64,000 nucleotides of DNA, taken from positions 992,001 to 1,056,000 of the forward strand of contig NZ_RQJP01000002.1 in NCBI RefSeq assembly GCF_003858645.1. The letters run 5' to 3'. Positions 9,012 through 18,178 of this stretch are shown here, piece by piece (the first letter of the stretch is position 1; every line of letters starts with the position of its first letter). Under the pieces are notes generated by a model. That model was not told where the DNA came from. It made no database searches and saw nothing but the letters and a program-made list of their open reading frames with translations. The translations under genes were made by a program, and so were the position numbers. This DNA is from Larkinella knui (GTDB lineage Bacteria > Bacteroidota > Bacteroidia > Cytophagales > Spirosomataceae).

Positions 9012-9359
9012 TTATACCGGGAACACATTTTCGTAGTCATCCGGTTTAAACCCGAGGGCAATAATTTTTTCTTCGGCTTCGATCAGCGGGCGACGAATCA
9101 CCGAGGGTTTATCGATCATCAGGGCGATGGCGTCGTCGGCCTGCGTCGGTTTTTCAGCTTCGGGCAGTTGCCGCCAGGTGGTTCCGGCGCGGTTCACCAG
9201 GTCTTCCCACGGTTTTTGCGTGAGCCAGCGTTCAATCGTTTTCCGGTCGATACCGTGTTTTTTGTAATCGTGAAACTGGTACTCGATGCCGTGATCGGCC
9301 AGCCAGACGCGGGCTTTTTTTACGGTATCACAATTCGGAATGGCGTACAGAATATACAT
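9012..9359 (-). CDS. ArsC/Spx-family thioredoxin-fold protein (YffB-like)
   Basis: A 115-residue thioredoxin-fold protein of the arsenate reductase family. It has the single N-terminal redox cysteine in PNCDTVKKA and the RRPLIE segment that in ArsC contributes the anion-binding Arg. The lack of a CxxC pair and the length match YffB/YfgD-type relatives rather than classical ArsC, so real arsenate reduction is uncertain. The start is placed at MYILYAIPNC; a Met two codons upstream is equally possible. An exact -7 element lies about 30 nt upstream. Confidence 0.88.
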   Translation of the reverse strand: MYILYAIPNCDTVKKARVWLADHGIEYQFHDYKKHGIDRKTIERWLTQKPWEDLVNRAGTTWRQLPEAEKPTQADDAIALMIDKPSVIRRPLIEAEEKIIALGFKPDDYENVFPV

Positions 9360-9388
9360 GAACAAAGTCTATCAAGCCGCTAAAGTAG

Positions 9389-9396
9389 CAAATTTA
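9389..9396 (-). promoter_or_regulatory. Candidate -7 element for the ArsC-like gene
   Basis: On the minus strand these bases read TAAATTTG, an exact TAnnTTTG match, about 30 nt upstream of the ArsC-like start codon. I could not find a convincing -33 TTG at the right distance, so this is a weak promoter call. Confidence 0.4.
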
Positions 9397-9506
9397 CCGG
9401 ATTGTAATCCGCGGTTTTACCGAGTAGTTTGCAGTTGGGTTTCTCTTTCAGGAATGGCTCACCTAACCACCACGACAGCGTTTTTCTGCCCAGAACTACT
9501 TGTACC

Positions 9507-12362
9507 ATGCAATTTATTCGGTCTTGCTATCACCACCCGGTGATTACTCTTTTTATTCTCCTTTTTTACCAGCCAGCCCGTGCGGTTTCGACCGATTTAA
9601 AGCCCGTTCATCTCCGGACGGAATACAAAACAAACCCCGTGGTGGATGCGGCCAAACCCCGGTTAAGCTGGGAGTTAACGTCGGCCACCCGGGGTCAGCT
9701 CCAGACCGCCTACCAGATCATGGTGGCATCCTCGCCCGCCTTATTAGCCGCCAACAAAGCCGATTTCTGGAATTCAGCTAAACAAGCGGGCAGCGCCACC
9801 CATCAGATCGAATACGCCGGTAAGCCGCTACCCGCCCGAGCGGTTTGTTTCTGGAAAGTCCGGAGTTGGGACAAAACCGGCCAGCCCGGTGCCTGGAGTG
9901 CGCCCGCCCGGTGGGAAATGGGTTTGCTCGATAAGGCCGATTGGAAAGCCGAATGGATTGGCAATGATCTGACGGCACTCGGAAAGGGAAAAACTTATCA
10001 TTTACCGCCGGCACCGTTTTTCCGGAAAGAAACGAACCTGAAAGGCCCCATCAAACGCGCCCGGTTATACGTCACCTCGCTGGGGTTATACGAATTCCAG
10101 ATCAACGGAAAACGCGTTGGCAACGATCATTTTGTACCGGGCTGGACTGATTATAACAAGCGGGTATATTACCAAACGTATGAGGTCACGTCTCATTTAA
10201 AGGCGGGCAAAAATGCGCTGGGTGCCATCGTTGCCGAGGGTTGGTACGCCGGTTATCTGGGGTATGCGCTGCTGATTGGCAACCCCGTTGTGAAAAGTTT
10301 TTACGGCGATGTTCCACTGCTGAAAGCCCAGCTCGAAGTTGAGTATGGTACTGGCGAAAGAGAAACGATTGCGACGGATCAAACCTGGAAAACAACGCAC
10401 GGCCCGATTCTGGAAGCGGATATTTTAAACGGAGAAACGTACAACGCCAATCTGGAATTTGAGAAGTGGAGCGAAACCGGTTATGTCGATACAAAATGGA
10501 AAAACAGCACGGTTTATCCGGACAAACCGGAGCGGAAACTGGAAGTTTATCCGGGAAATCAAATTCAGGTTTTTCAGGAATTAAAACCAAAAACCGTTAC
10601 GTTAAAATCCGGAGGGCGCTACTTATTTGATCTGGGACAAAATTTTGCGGGCGTGGTTCGACTTCACGTCAAAGGCCATAAAGGCGATACGATTCGCCTG
10701 AAATTTGGTGAGATGCTGTTCCCGAATGGCGAAATCATGACGGAAAATTTACGGAAAGCGCGGGCAACGGATACCTATATTTTGAAGGGAGCTAAAGATG
10801 GCGAAACCTGGACGCCCAAATTCACGTACCACGGTTTTCAGTACGTCGAAGCCACCGGATTTAAAACCGCCCCCGGACTGGACGCCATTACGGGCATCGT
10901 GCTGAGTTCGGCAACGCCCCTGGCCGGTTCGTTTGAAACCGATAACCCACTGATCAACAAGCTTTATCAAAACATTGTCTGGACGCAGCGGTCGAATTAT
11001 TTCGATATTCCGACAGATTGTCCGCAGCGGGACGAACGGCTGGCATGGACGGGCGATGCGCAGGCGTATGTTAAATCCGCCACGTTTAACAATGACATTG
11101 CGGCTTTTTTCACCAAATGGCTGGTGGATTTAAACGACGCCCAACGGGCCGATCACGCCTATCCGCTCTATGCGCCAGCGCCCAATGTTCGGAAAACCGA
11201 TACGTATTCGCCGGGCTGGTCCGAATCCGGGATCGTTTGCCCCTATATTATTTATAAAACCTACGGCGACACCCGCGTTATTCGGAAGTTCTGGCCGAAT
11301 ATGGTCGCTTATCTCGCGTTTATGCAAGCGAAGAGCAAGGGCGAATTTGTTTACAAAGAGCGCAGTTTTGAAGACATTTCTCCCAAAGGCGGGTACGGTG
11401 ACTGGCTTTCCGTTGGCAAAAAAACACCGCCGGATTTGCTGGCTTCATTGTATTATGGCTACACGGCTTCGTTGATGGCCGAAATGGCCAGGGCGATTGA
11501 CAAACCCGATGAAGCCGTTTATTATGAAGGCGTTTTCGATCAGATTAAACAGGCTTTTCTGAAACAGTATACGGACGAAACCGGTAAGTTTAAAACAAAC
11601 CAGGCGGCCTATGGCGATGGCGAAGGGTATGTAATCGAAGGCAAATCAGGATTTGACGGTCACACCCAAACCGCTTATGCCAACGCCATTTATATGCACA
11701 TGCTGACGCCGGAACACACCCAAAAAGCCGGTAACTGGCTGATGGATTTAATCAAAGAAAATGACCATAAACTCGCTACCGGTTTTTTAGGATTAAAGCC
11801 CTTGCTGCCCGCCCTTTCCAGCACGGGAAATTCGCAGGAAGCCTATCGGCTGCTCTTGAGTACGGAGTATCCGTCCTGGGGTTTTGAAGTTGTAAACGGC
11901 GCCAACACGATCTGGGAGCGCTGGAATAGCTACATTAAAGGCAAAGGATTTGAAAATAATTCAGGCATGAATTCTTTTAACCACTACGCCTTCGGCTCCG
12001 TCAACGAATGGTTATTTGGCAATGCCGCCGGTATAAAAGTGGGCGAAGCCGGGTATAAAACAGTTACGATCCGGCCGGAAATTGCCAGCGAGGGAATCAA
12101 TTCCGTGAAGGCCACCTATCATTCCATCAACGGCATGATCGAAAGTGGCTGGAAAAAATCCGGATCAAATCTTACCGTGCAAATCACGATTCCCGTCAAT
12201 ACGTCGGCCACGGTTTTTATTCCGACCACGCAACCCGCCACGGTTTTAGAATCGGCGAAATCGTTGAAAACCAATCCGGCAATACTCGTCAACGAATTTA
12301 AGGACGGGTATTTACAACTTGAAATAGGCTCAGGCAAGTATCAGTTTACGTCCCAAAACTAA
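9507..12362 (+). CDS. Alpha-L-rhamnosidase, GH78
   Basis: A 951-residue secreted enzyme that removes terminal alpha-L-rhamnose from plant polysaccharides or glycosides. After a signal peptide ending near ARAVS come the N-terminal beta-sandwich domains (ARLYVTSLGLYEFQINGKRVG is the GH78 galactose-binding-like motif), then the (alpha/alpha)6 catalytic domain. The hallmark DIPTDCPQRDERLAWTGDAQ lies near residue 500 and carries the acidic catalytic residues; WSESGIV and GDWLS follow. I start at the Met directly before the signal peptide rather than at in-frame 9429. An alpha/beta hydrolase gene follows 46 nt later, probably in one transcript. Confidence 0.93.
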   Translation: MQFIRSCYHHPVITLFILLFYQPARAVSTDLKPVHLRTEYKTNPVVDAAKPRLSWELTSATRGQLQTAYQIMVASSPALLAANKADFWNSAKQAGSATHQIEYAGKPLPARAVCFWKVRSWDKTGQPGAWSAPARWEMGLLDKADWKAEWIGNDLTALGKGKTYHLPPAPFFRKETNLKGPIKRARLYVTSLGLYEFQINGKRVGNDHFVPGWTDYNKRVYYQTYEVTSHLKAGKNALGAIVAEGWYAGYLGYALLIGNPVVKSFYGDVPLLKAQLEVEYGTGERETIATDQTWKTTHGPILEADILNGETYNANLEFEKWSETGYVDTKWKNSTVYPDKPERKLEVYPGNQIQVFQELKPKTVTLKSGGRYLFDLGQNFAGVVRLHVKGHKGDTIRLKFGEMLFPNGEIMTENLRKARATDTYILKGAKDGETWTPKFTYHGFQYVEATGFKTAPGLDAITGIVLSSATPLAGSFETDNPLINKLYQNIVWTQRSNYFDIPTDCPQRDERLAWTGDAQAYVKSATFNNDIAAFFTKWLVDLNDAQRADHAYPLYAPAPNVRKTDTYSPGWSESGIVCPYIIYKTYGDTRVIRKFWPNMVAYLAFMQAKSKGEFVYKERSFEDISPKGGYGDWLSVGKKTPPDLLASLYYGYTASLMAEMARAIDKPDEAVYYEGVFDQIKQAFLKQYTDETGKFKTNQAAYGDGEGYVIEGKSGFDGHTQTAYANAIYMHMLTPEHTQKAGNWLMDLIKENDHKLATGFLGLKPLLPALSSTGNSQEAYRLLLSTEYPSWGFEVVNGANTIWERWNSYIKGKGFENNSGMNSFNHYAFGSVNEWLFGNAAGIKVGEAGYKTVTIRPEIASEGINSVKATYHSINGMIESGWKKSGSNLTVQITIPVNTSATVFIPTTQPATVLESAKSLKTNPAILVNEFKDGYLQLEIGSGKYQFTSQN

Positions 12363-12408
12363 GGGTTCCAGCCGGACCCATACATTCCGTATAAACTACC
12401 TTTCAACC

Positions 12409-13689
12409 TTGAAAAATCTTCTGTTGATTCTGCTCCTGGGCGTTACGGTTCGGACCTATGCCCAGACCACCGACGTCTTTCTGCCCGGCGATCTGCTGCC
12501 CGACGCCCCCGAACTGGCCCCGCGTGGCCCGCACGGCGTGGGCGTACAAACCCTGAAACTGATGCATGCGGCCCAGATCGATGTGCTGCATACGAAAGAA
12601 GGCAAAAGCCCAACCTACGACCGGCCGCTGACGGTCGAAGTCTGGTATCCCGCCAAAATACCGGCGGGAAAACCGCAGTTCGTGACCTATGAAGACGCGC
12701 TGGGCCGCGCCAACGACCCCAAACGCCCGCTGGTGCCGTTTACGTTTGGCGGCCGGGCCTTGCGCGAAGCCGAACCGGATCGCTCGGGCGGATCATATCC
12801 GCTGGTTATTGTGTCACACGGCTATCCCGGCTCGCGGCTGTTGCTGACGTATCTGACGGAAAATCTGGCGTCGAAAGGATATGTGGTCGTGGCCATCGGT
12901 CATACCGAATCGACGTACCAGGATCTGGCCGGTTTTCCCAGTACGTTGCTCAACCGCTCGCTCGACGATCTGTTTGTGCTGAATGAAATGGCGCGGCTGA
13001 GTGCCCAAACCGCTAAAAGTTTTCTGGCCGGACTGGTTAATACGGACAATACCGCCCTGGTCGGTTATTCGATGGGCGGATATGGCGCACTCAATGTGGT
13101 GGGGGCTGGCTACAGTGCCCAGGCCGTCCAGTTTTTTGGACAGTTGGCGGGTGGCAGCACCGCCCTCCAAACCCGCACCCTGAGCGACCCCGGCTACAAA
13201 GCCTCGCAGGACCCGCGCATCAAGGCCGTGGTGGCGTTTGCACCCTGGGGCATGGAACGGGGCGTTTGGGATGCCGAAGGACTGGCGGGATTAACCCGCC
13301 CAACGTTGCTGGTGGCGGGCAGCAAAGACGATGTGTCGGGCTACGAAAAAGGAATCAAAGCCATCTACGACGGCGCCGTCAACGCCGACCGGTATCTGCT
13401 GACCTATGTCAATGCCCGGCACAACGTAGCGCCCAATCCACCCCCGGCGGCTACGCTCAAACCCGGACAGCCGCTCGACGATTACCAGCATTTTTCGGAA
13501 CCCGCCTGGAACGAGCGCCGGATCAACAACATCAACCAGCACTTTGTAACCGCCTTTCTGGGTATTCACCTGAAAAAACTGGACTACGCAAAATTTCTGG
13601 ATTTACCGGAAACGTCCAACGACAATCCCTGGACGGGTTTTAAGCCCCGGACGTCGGTGGGACTGGAAATGCGGCATGCCAAACCGTAA
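12409..13689 (+). CDS. Secreted alpha/beta hydrolase (dienelactone hydrolase/PAF-acetylhydrolase-like)
   Basis: A 426-residue exported hydrolase. The signal peptide ends at TYAQ. The fold is marked by the oxyanion region HGYPGS (137-142), the nucleophile elbow GYSMGG (Ser221), an acid candidate in VAGSKDD and a His candidate in VNARHNVAP. Size and the N-terminal VEVWYPA strand resemble platelet-activating factor acetylhydrolase-like esterases. The start codon is TTG at 12409, chosen because it immediately precedes KNLLLILLL. It may deacylate rhamnose-containing plant material with the preceding GH78 enzyme; that link is inference. Confidence 0.85.
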   Translation: MKNLLLILLLGVTVRTYAQTTDVFLPGDLLPDAPELAPRGPHGVGVQTLKLMHAAQIDVLHTKEGKSPTYDRPLTVEVWYPAKIPAGKPQFVTYEDALGRANDPKRPLVPFTFGGRALREAEPDRSGGSYPLVIVSHGYPGSRLLLTYLTENLASKGYVVVAIGHTESTYQDLAGFPSTLLNRSLDDLFVLNEMARLSAQTAKSFLAGLVNTDNTALVGYSMGGYGALNVVGAGYSAQAVQFFGQLAGGSTALQTRTLSDPGYKASQDPRIKAVVAFAPWGMERGVWDAEGLAGLTRPTLLVAGSKDDVSGYEKGIKAIYDGAVNADRYLLTYVNARHNVAPNPPPAATLKPGQPLDDYQHFSEPAWNERRINNINQHFVTAFLGIHLKKLDYAKFLDLPETSNDNPWTGFKPRTSVGLEMRHAKP

Positions 13690-13836
13690 GGGTTTTGCTG
13701 GTCAGGATTTGCAATCCGCAGTTGCTTCAGACCCGGACCGCTTCCTATTTTTTGCCATCAAACCGGCTTTTAAACGGGTTTACGTTTCACCAGTTCATCG
13801 AACAAATACGATGGGCACGGTCAAATTAAAACACGT

Positions 13837-14208
13837 ATGAAGTCGTTACCACTAGGAATTGCGTCTAGTCTACTGGGCTTGCTGGCCAGCTGTACAACCG
13901 GCGTGCGGGACATCGATCTGGAAAGTAAACAATTTGAAGCTACGTACAATGTCGATTCAACCCGGGGACTCGACAGTGCCCGCAGGCAAAGCCTGCTCAA
14001 CGCCAGGGCGGTTTATAGCTTCAGCAAAGCGGGTCAGGGAAGGCTCCATACGCAGATTGGGATGCTCTCGCGCGACAGTTCGTTTACCTGGAAGATTAAG
14101 GGGGATAGCCTCCAGATCGAGGGGCAGACCTTTGCCATTAAAAAGCAAGACAACGGGTATGATCTGAAGTCCGATTCGGTGATGCTTATCCTGAGCCAGC
14201 AGCCCTGA
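13837..14208 (+). CDS. Small hypothetical lipoprotein
   Basis: A 123-residue lipoprotein: signal peptide with lipobox LLASC (Cys19), then a short hydrophilic region and a beta-rich end (TWKIKGDSLQIEGQTFAIKKQDNGY) that looks like a compact lipocalin- or META-like strand set. I recognise no family. It is separated from the hydrolase by 147 nt and from the next gene by 235 nt, so it is likely expressed alone. Confidence 0.65.
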   Translation: MKSLPLGIASSLLGLLASCTTGVRDIDLESKQFEATYNVDSTRGLDSARRQSLLNARAVYSFSKAGQGRLHTQIGMLSRDSSFTWKIKGDSLQIEGQTFAIKKQDNGYDLKSDSVMLILSQQP

Positions 14209-14443
14209 AGCCGACCGATCAGCCTCCTTTCAGCCGCCGACTAGGGCACCCTGACCGACAGCAATCCGACTTCTAAAAAGCCTATACCCAATTCCTGAGC
14301 CGGTGCGACATCGAGCTGACCGATGCGGACTTCATCGCGTTTTTTCGGAAGTGAGGCCGCTCTGGCTATTGACGGAGAAGTCTCCTTTTTCCCATTCCGG
14401 TGCCGGATTGAACAATAAACCCCTTCTCAACGTTAGGAGCCGT

Positions 14444-14821
14444 ATGCTAAAAGGAAACAAGCTCTACAGTATTTTATTCAACAAGTGTCCACGCTGTCAG
14501 AAAGGTGATTTCTTTGTGACCAACAACGCCTACAACCTGCGGCAGTTTGATAAAATGCACCCGCAATGTGCAGTTTGCGGCCAGAACTTTGAGCCGGAAC
14601 CGGGCTTTTACACGGGCGCACTCTACGTTAGCTATGCGCTTTATGTGGCCTGGACCATTAGTACGTTCGTGCTGTTTTATGTCCTGCTAAACATCGACGT
14701 TCTGGTTTATATGTGGGCGTTGCTTCCTTCTTTAGTTATATTGACGCCTTATTTTTTCAGGGTAGCCCGCCGGGTCTGGATCAATATTTTCGTGGCTTAC
14801 CGGCCACCTGGACAGGGATAA
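14444..14821 (+). CDS. DUF983 family membrane protein
   Basis: A 125-residue protein with an N-terminal zinc-ribbon-like pair (NKCPRCQKGDFF and PQCAVCGQNFEPEPGFYTGA) followed by two hydrophobic helices, the standard DUF983 layout. Function is unknown; relatives occur near cytochrome oxidase genes in proteobacteria, but no such genes are seen here. The ATG at 14444 is preceded by AGGAG at a normal distance and starts MLKGNKLYSILFNKCP, matching the usual family N-terminus. Confidence 0.85.
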   Translation: MLKGNKLYSILFNKCPRCQKGDFFVTNNAYNLRQFDKMHPQCAVCGQNFEPEPGFYTGALYVSYALYVAWTISTFVLFYVLLNIDVLVYMWALLPSLVILTPYFFRVARRVWINIFVAYRPPGQG

Positions 14822-14965
14822 TTTGGCAGCTGACCGCCCGCCAGTCGATGAAGCCCCCGGAAACCGTTCCCAGGGATTGCTGTTTAGCTATACTAAAGTA
14901 AGAATACGCCTGCCATGGCCGCCGATTTCGCCCGCTGGCGGCCAGAGGTCCACCTGATAAAGAAC

Positions 14966-15024
14966 GAAAAATACCGGTCGGCTCCTTTCCGATCGTGTCA
15001 GAAAGAAGCCGACCGGTATTTTTC
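14966..15024. terminator. Bidirectional intrinsic terminator
   Basis: An 18-bp perfect stem (14966-14983 with 15007-15024) whose loop contains a further CTTTC/GAAAG pairing. An A-run sits on the left side and a T-run on the right, so each strand carries a stem followed by U residues. It separates the DUF983 gene (+) from the convergent 15069-16343 gene (-). Confidence 0.85.
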
Positions 15025-15068
15025 ACCAAGCCGGGAAACCGGTTTTCTTCCGGATTGCTCCCCGGCCA

Positions 15069-16343
15069 TTACGCCGGAGTTATCGGGTTATTTCTGTAGC
15101 CGTAACCCGCCGACGGGTCCATACAAACGAAGTCCAGTCCGTTCTGCATCATATTCTTTAAGGCCTGCCAGCCCGTATTCCACCGGCGAATGACATTGAC
15201 CTGCCGAACCACAGCGGGTTCTTTGGGTTCGTTTCGCTGTTCGTAATATTCGGGCATGCGCTCGGTCATCTGGCTGACAATGGTTTCAATCGAGCCCTGT
15301 AAAATCAGATTCGCATCCGCTTTCACCAGTTGAATCAGCGCCCGACCCATGGAAGCCGTGTAGAAGGCGCAGTCGATGTCCTGATGCCGAACGGGAACCC
15401 CGTCGTGCAGGCGCTGGAGTTTCACGCCCCCGTCTTCCACCCGTTCCGAAGCCGGTGTGTCGCCGGCAGGCTGAGGAAAAACCGTGTCGATCTTTTGTTT
15501 GAATTTATCCCACCAGGGCGGCTGAGGGCCCACTCGCAGCGTGTCGCAGAAAATAATGCGTTGCGGCAGTGCAGGCCGTTGAGGGTTCATGATGAGCAAA
15601 GCCGCCCCCAGATGCCGGTCGTCGGCGGCATGCCGTCGTTGAATCACAAAACACTGGAGTTGCGTGGTTCCCTCCTGCCCCACCTGTTCGGTAATGGCCC
15701 GCACCCGCCGGAGCGAATCGTCCATATAGCCTTCGGTGATCACGTGGATGGGCAACTCAGACGGCGCCATGGCTTCCCAGCGCAGTTGATGGGCCAAAAT
15801 AGTGAGGGCGGTGCTGTCGGTCCGGCGGGTACCAAAATAGACCCCAATGTCTTCGGACGGCGGCCCCCCATTCGGATCGGCAGGCTGGAGCGTATCGCCA
15901 TGATCGCCCTGCCGGCTGAAAGGGCTGTACCGAAACGGCACTTCCAGATTTTCCCGATGGGCGGCAATGTTGTAGATCCGTCGCTCGTATTTGGCCAGCA
16001 GGGGCTCATAGGCGTCGCCCTGAAAATAGACTTCGTCGATGGGCCGCAGCAGATGGCGGGCGATGGGTTCCTGTTCGAGTAGCCGCTCGAAGGCATCTTC
16101 CCGGTGTTTAAAGAAGCTCCGTAAGGCTCCATGATCAATAAATTCCTCGGTATCGCCCGTGCCTTCGAGGCTTTTGGTCGAAACCGTACCCTGTTCAATC
16201 CAGTCGCGCAGAAACTGTTTAACGGCCTGATCAAAGGCATCATTTGCCGTTTGAGCCTGTTCTAAAGTGTAGTCGGTATGCTGAAATTTAAAAGGAGTTA
16301 CGGAATTTTTCGGGGGTAAAAGCGCACTGGATTCTTTCGTCAT
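15069..16343 (-). CDS. Unrecognised protein with YopJ/Ulp1-like (clan CE) catalytic pattern
   Basis: I cannot assign this 424-residue soluble protein to a named family with certainty. It has no signal peptide or membrane segment. A region near residues 240-340 shows the order of clan CE enzymes (Ulp1/C48 proteases, YopJ/C55 acetyltransferases): His244 in DDRHLGAALLIMN, Asp267 in IIFCDTL, then Gln321 and Cys325 in HQDIDCAFYTASMGRAL. Spacings (23 and 58 residues) are close to those in Ulp1 and YopJ. The N-terminal 200 residues are charged and helical with a predicted coiled section (80-135). It is monocistronic, with a strong terminator downstream. The enzymatic call is inference from motif order. 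Confidence 0.55.
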   Translation of the reverse strand: MTKESSALLPPKNSVTPFKFQHTDYTLEQAQTANDAFDQAVKQFLRDWIEQGTVSTKSLEGTGDTEEFIDHGALRSFFKHREDAFERLLEQEPIARHLLRPIDEVYFQGDAYEPLLAKYERRIYNIAAHRENLEVPFRYSPFSRQGDHGDTLQPADPNGGPPSEDIGVYFGTRRTDSTALTILAHQLRWEAMAPSELPIHVITEGYMDDSLRRVRAITEQVGQEGTTQLQCFVIQRRHAADDRHLGAALLIMNPQRPALPQRIIFCDTLRVGPQPPWWDKFKQKIDTVFPQPAGDTPASERVEDGGVKLQRLHDGVPVRHQDIDCAFYTASMGRALIQLVKADANLILQGSIETIVSQMTERMPEYYEQRNEPKEPAVVRQVNVIRRWNTGWQALKNMMQNGLDFVCMDPSAGYGYRNNPITPA

Positions 16344-16855
16344 TGATTGAGCTTTGGTATGAGGTTAGCAGAATTCATTAAATAACCTACGGACTTCCTG
16401 AAGCCGTATTAAACGCATTCAAAAGGTCCTGCAGGCTGACTAAATAACAGTATTTTCGATAGGAGAAGTTTCCGGATCTCGACTTACAAGATACAAAGAA
16501 ATTACCGAAAAATCCCACTGCGCCACAGCTGGCGAAATGCCACCATTCCGGCTGGCCAATGACCCGCTTACCGGTTCTTGCCATTTCGTGTTAATTCGTT
16601 ACATTTGATTACCGCGTTTTCTTCACCGGGTTGTCCAATTGGAAAATATTCCTCCGGGTAGACCACCCCTGCCGGCTGCAGGATTTCATCCTGAGTTCGA
16701 TGCCTTCTTCGATTTCTTCCACCGCCCCTCTGGCCGCAACTGGCGGTGTTTAGGACCGGTCAGGTGATACCGTAGCCTCATTTGTCGTCCTTCCCGGCCG
16801 ACTTTTTCTCTTGTGAATAGTACTTGTTCAGTACAGCTAACTACCGAAAAGAAAG
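16344..16855. other. Intergenic region between divergent genes
   Basis: About 510 bases without a supported gene. A short minus-strand open frame at 16387-16584 lacks any recognisable feature. The region holds one good candidate promoter (16578-16607) reading toward the hibernation factor gene; nothing else stands out. Confidence 0.6.
16578..16607 (+). promoter_or_regulatory. Candidate promoter for the ribosome hibernation factor gene
   Basis: TTG at 16578-16580, 19 nt of spacer, then TACATTTG at 16600-16607, an exact TAnnTTTG. If used, the transcript would carry a leader of roughly 240 nt before the ATG at 16856. Confidence 0.5.
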
Positions 16856-17197
16856 ATGAGCGAGCAGAAAGGACTAGACGATGTTAAACTGAGAATTCAG
16901 GCGGTTAATAGTACCGTAGATGATGCGTTCCGGGACCGGATTGCGCAGGCTTTGACCAAACTCCGGCGTTATTACAGCGGAGACCTCATTGCCGCTGATG
17001 TGTTTCTGCGCGTCGAAGCCCACGGAGGGCCCAATGAGAAATCATTACGCATCAGTCTGGACGTACCCGGCGCGGCTGTCTTCGCCGAAGATAATGGGCA
17101 AAACTGGGACACCATGCTGCATACCGTAACGGGAAAACTCAGGCACCAGCTTGAACGGAGTTTCACCAACTCCCAAAACAGCTACCGCCCCTCCTAA
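16856..17197 (+). CDS. Ribosome hibernation/HPF-RaiA (S30EA) family protein
   Basis: A 113-residue protein of the sigma-54 modulation/S30EA family. The pattern VKLRIQAVNSTVDDAFRDRIAQALTKLRRYYSGDLIAADVFLRVEA, then SLRISLDVPGAAVFAEDNGQNWDTMLHTVTGKLRHQLER, follows the beta-alpha-beta3-alpha fold. Only the short form is present, with no C-terminal dimerisation domain. Such proteins bind the 30S A/P sites and silence or stabilise ribosomes in stationary phase or stress. A stress-type SDR gene lies convergently downstream. Confidence 0.85.
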   Translation: MSEQKGLDDVKLRIQAVNSTVDDAFRDRIAQALTKLRRYYSGDLIAADVFLRVEAHGGPNEKSLRISLDVPGAAVFAEDNGQNWDTMLHTVTGKLRHQLERSFTNSQNSYRPS

Positions 17198-17224
17198 GGG
17201 GGCAGGGCATCAAAAAAACCGGTC

Positions 17225-17261
17225 AATGAAAAAATGGAACCTGCCCGCCGGGCAGGTTCCA
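17225..17261 (-). terminator. Intrinsic terminator of the SDR gene
   Basis: A perfect 12-bp stem (17235-17246 with 17250-17261, loop GCC) followed on the minus strand by TTTTTTCATT. It lies 11 nt past the SDR stop codon. On the plus strand no T-run follows, so it acts mainly for the minus-strand gene. Confidence 0.88.
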
Positions 17262-17272
17262 TGAAAACACCT

Positions 17273-18178
17273 TTAAATGGTGGGCGTGCCGCCCGTCACC
17301 TGGATGGTCGATCCGGTCATGTAGCTCGAATCGTTGGAAGCCAGCAGGACGTAAGCCGGAGCGAGTTCGGCGGGCTGACCGGCCCGTTTCAGGGGAACGT
17401 CCTGCCCGAAATTTTTCACTTTTTCCGGCGGCATGGTCGACGGAATCAGGGGTGTCCAGATCGGGCCCGGCGCCACGCAGTTTACCCGAATCCCTTTTTC
17501 AGCCCAGACCTGACCGAGGTTAGCCGTAAAGTTCTGAATAGCGGCTTTGGTAGCCGCGTAGTCCAGCAGAATGGGGCTGGGTTTGTAGGCGTTGATCGAG
17601 GTGGTATTGACCACCGTGCTGCCGGGTTTCAGGTGTTTTTCGGCGGCCTTACACAAATAAAACATCGCGAAGATGTTGGTCCGGAAGGTGCGGTCGAGTT
17701 GGTCCGCGGTGATATCCTGCAACGATTCCTGCGCCATTTGATAAGCCGCGTTGTTGACCAGAATGTCGAGCCCACCCAGCTCGGCCACCGCGCGCTCCAC
17801 AAGTTGCTGGCAATGCGCTTCGTCGCGGATATCGCCGGCTACCAGCACGGCCTTCCGGCCAGCTTCTTCCACATACCGGGCGGTTTCCCGGGCATCCTCC
17901 TCTTCGTTGAGGTAGGCAATCAGTACGTCGGCTCCCTCGCGGGCAAAGGCGATGGCCACCGCCCGGCCAATGCCCGAGTCGCCCCCGGTAATGATCGCTT
18001 TGCGGCCGGTCAGTTTACCCGAGCCTTGATACGAGGTCTCGCCATGATCGGCCGTTGGCTGCATTTCGCTTTCGGTGCCGGGCACATCCTGCGGTTGCTG
18101 CTCCGACTGCGGTGGCTGGGGATACTTCTGTTGAGGATCCTGTAAGTCGGCCGGTTTATTCTCGATGGTTGGATTCAT
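17273..18178 (-). CDS. SDR family oxidoreductase, YghA/general-stress type
   Basis: A 301-residue short-chain dehydrogenase. Cofactor motif TGGDSGIGRA, structural NNAA, catalytic Ser in NTTSINAY, and Tyr/Lys in DYAATKAA are all present, with PGPIWTPL after the active site. The roughly 50-residue hydrophilic Pro/Gln-rich N-terminal extension (QQKYPQPPQSEQQPQDVPG) is typical of the YghA/GspA-39 group, NADP-dependent enzymes linked to general stress and osmotic tolerance. Substrate unknown. It ends at a clear intrinsic terminator and appears to be a single-gene unit. Confidence 0.92.
   Translation of the reverse strand: MNPTIENKPADLQDPQQKYPQPPQSEQQPQDVPGTESEMQPTADHGETSYQGSGKLTGRKAIITGGDSGIGRAVAIAFAREGADVLIAYLNEEEDARETARYVEEAGRKAVLVAGDIRDEAHCQQLVERAVAELGGLDILVNNAAYQMAQESLQDITADQLDRTFRTNIFAMFYLCKAAEKHLKPGSTVVNTTSINAYKPSPILLDYAATKAAIQNFTANLGQVWAEKGIRVNCVAPGPIWTPLIPSTMPPEKVKNFGQDVPLKRAGQPAELAPAYVLLASNDSSYMTGSTIQVTGGTPTI

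Noticed and set aside
14277-14354. A short frame ending SRCDIELTDADFIAFFRK that looks like the tail of a decayed gene
   Set aside because: Only about 25 codons with no upstream continuation in any frame and no family I can name; could be chance.
16387-16584. A 65-codon minus-strand frame in the gap before the hibernation factor
   Set aside because: No signal peptide, family motif or ribosome-binding site, and a candidate promoter overlaps its start.
17234-18145. A 303-codon plus-strand open frame over the SDR gene
   Set aside because: Antisense to a complete SDR with all motifs; it also includes the SDR terminator hairpin. Shadow frame.
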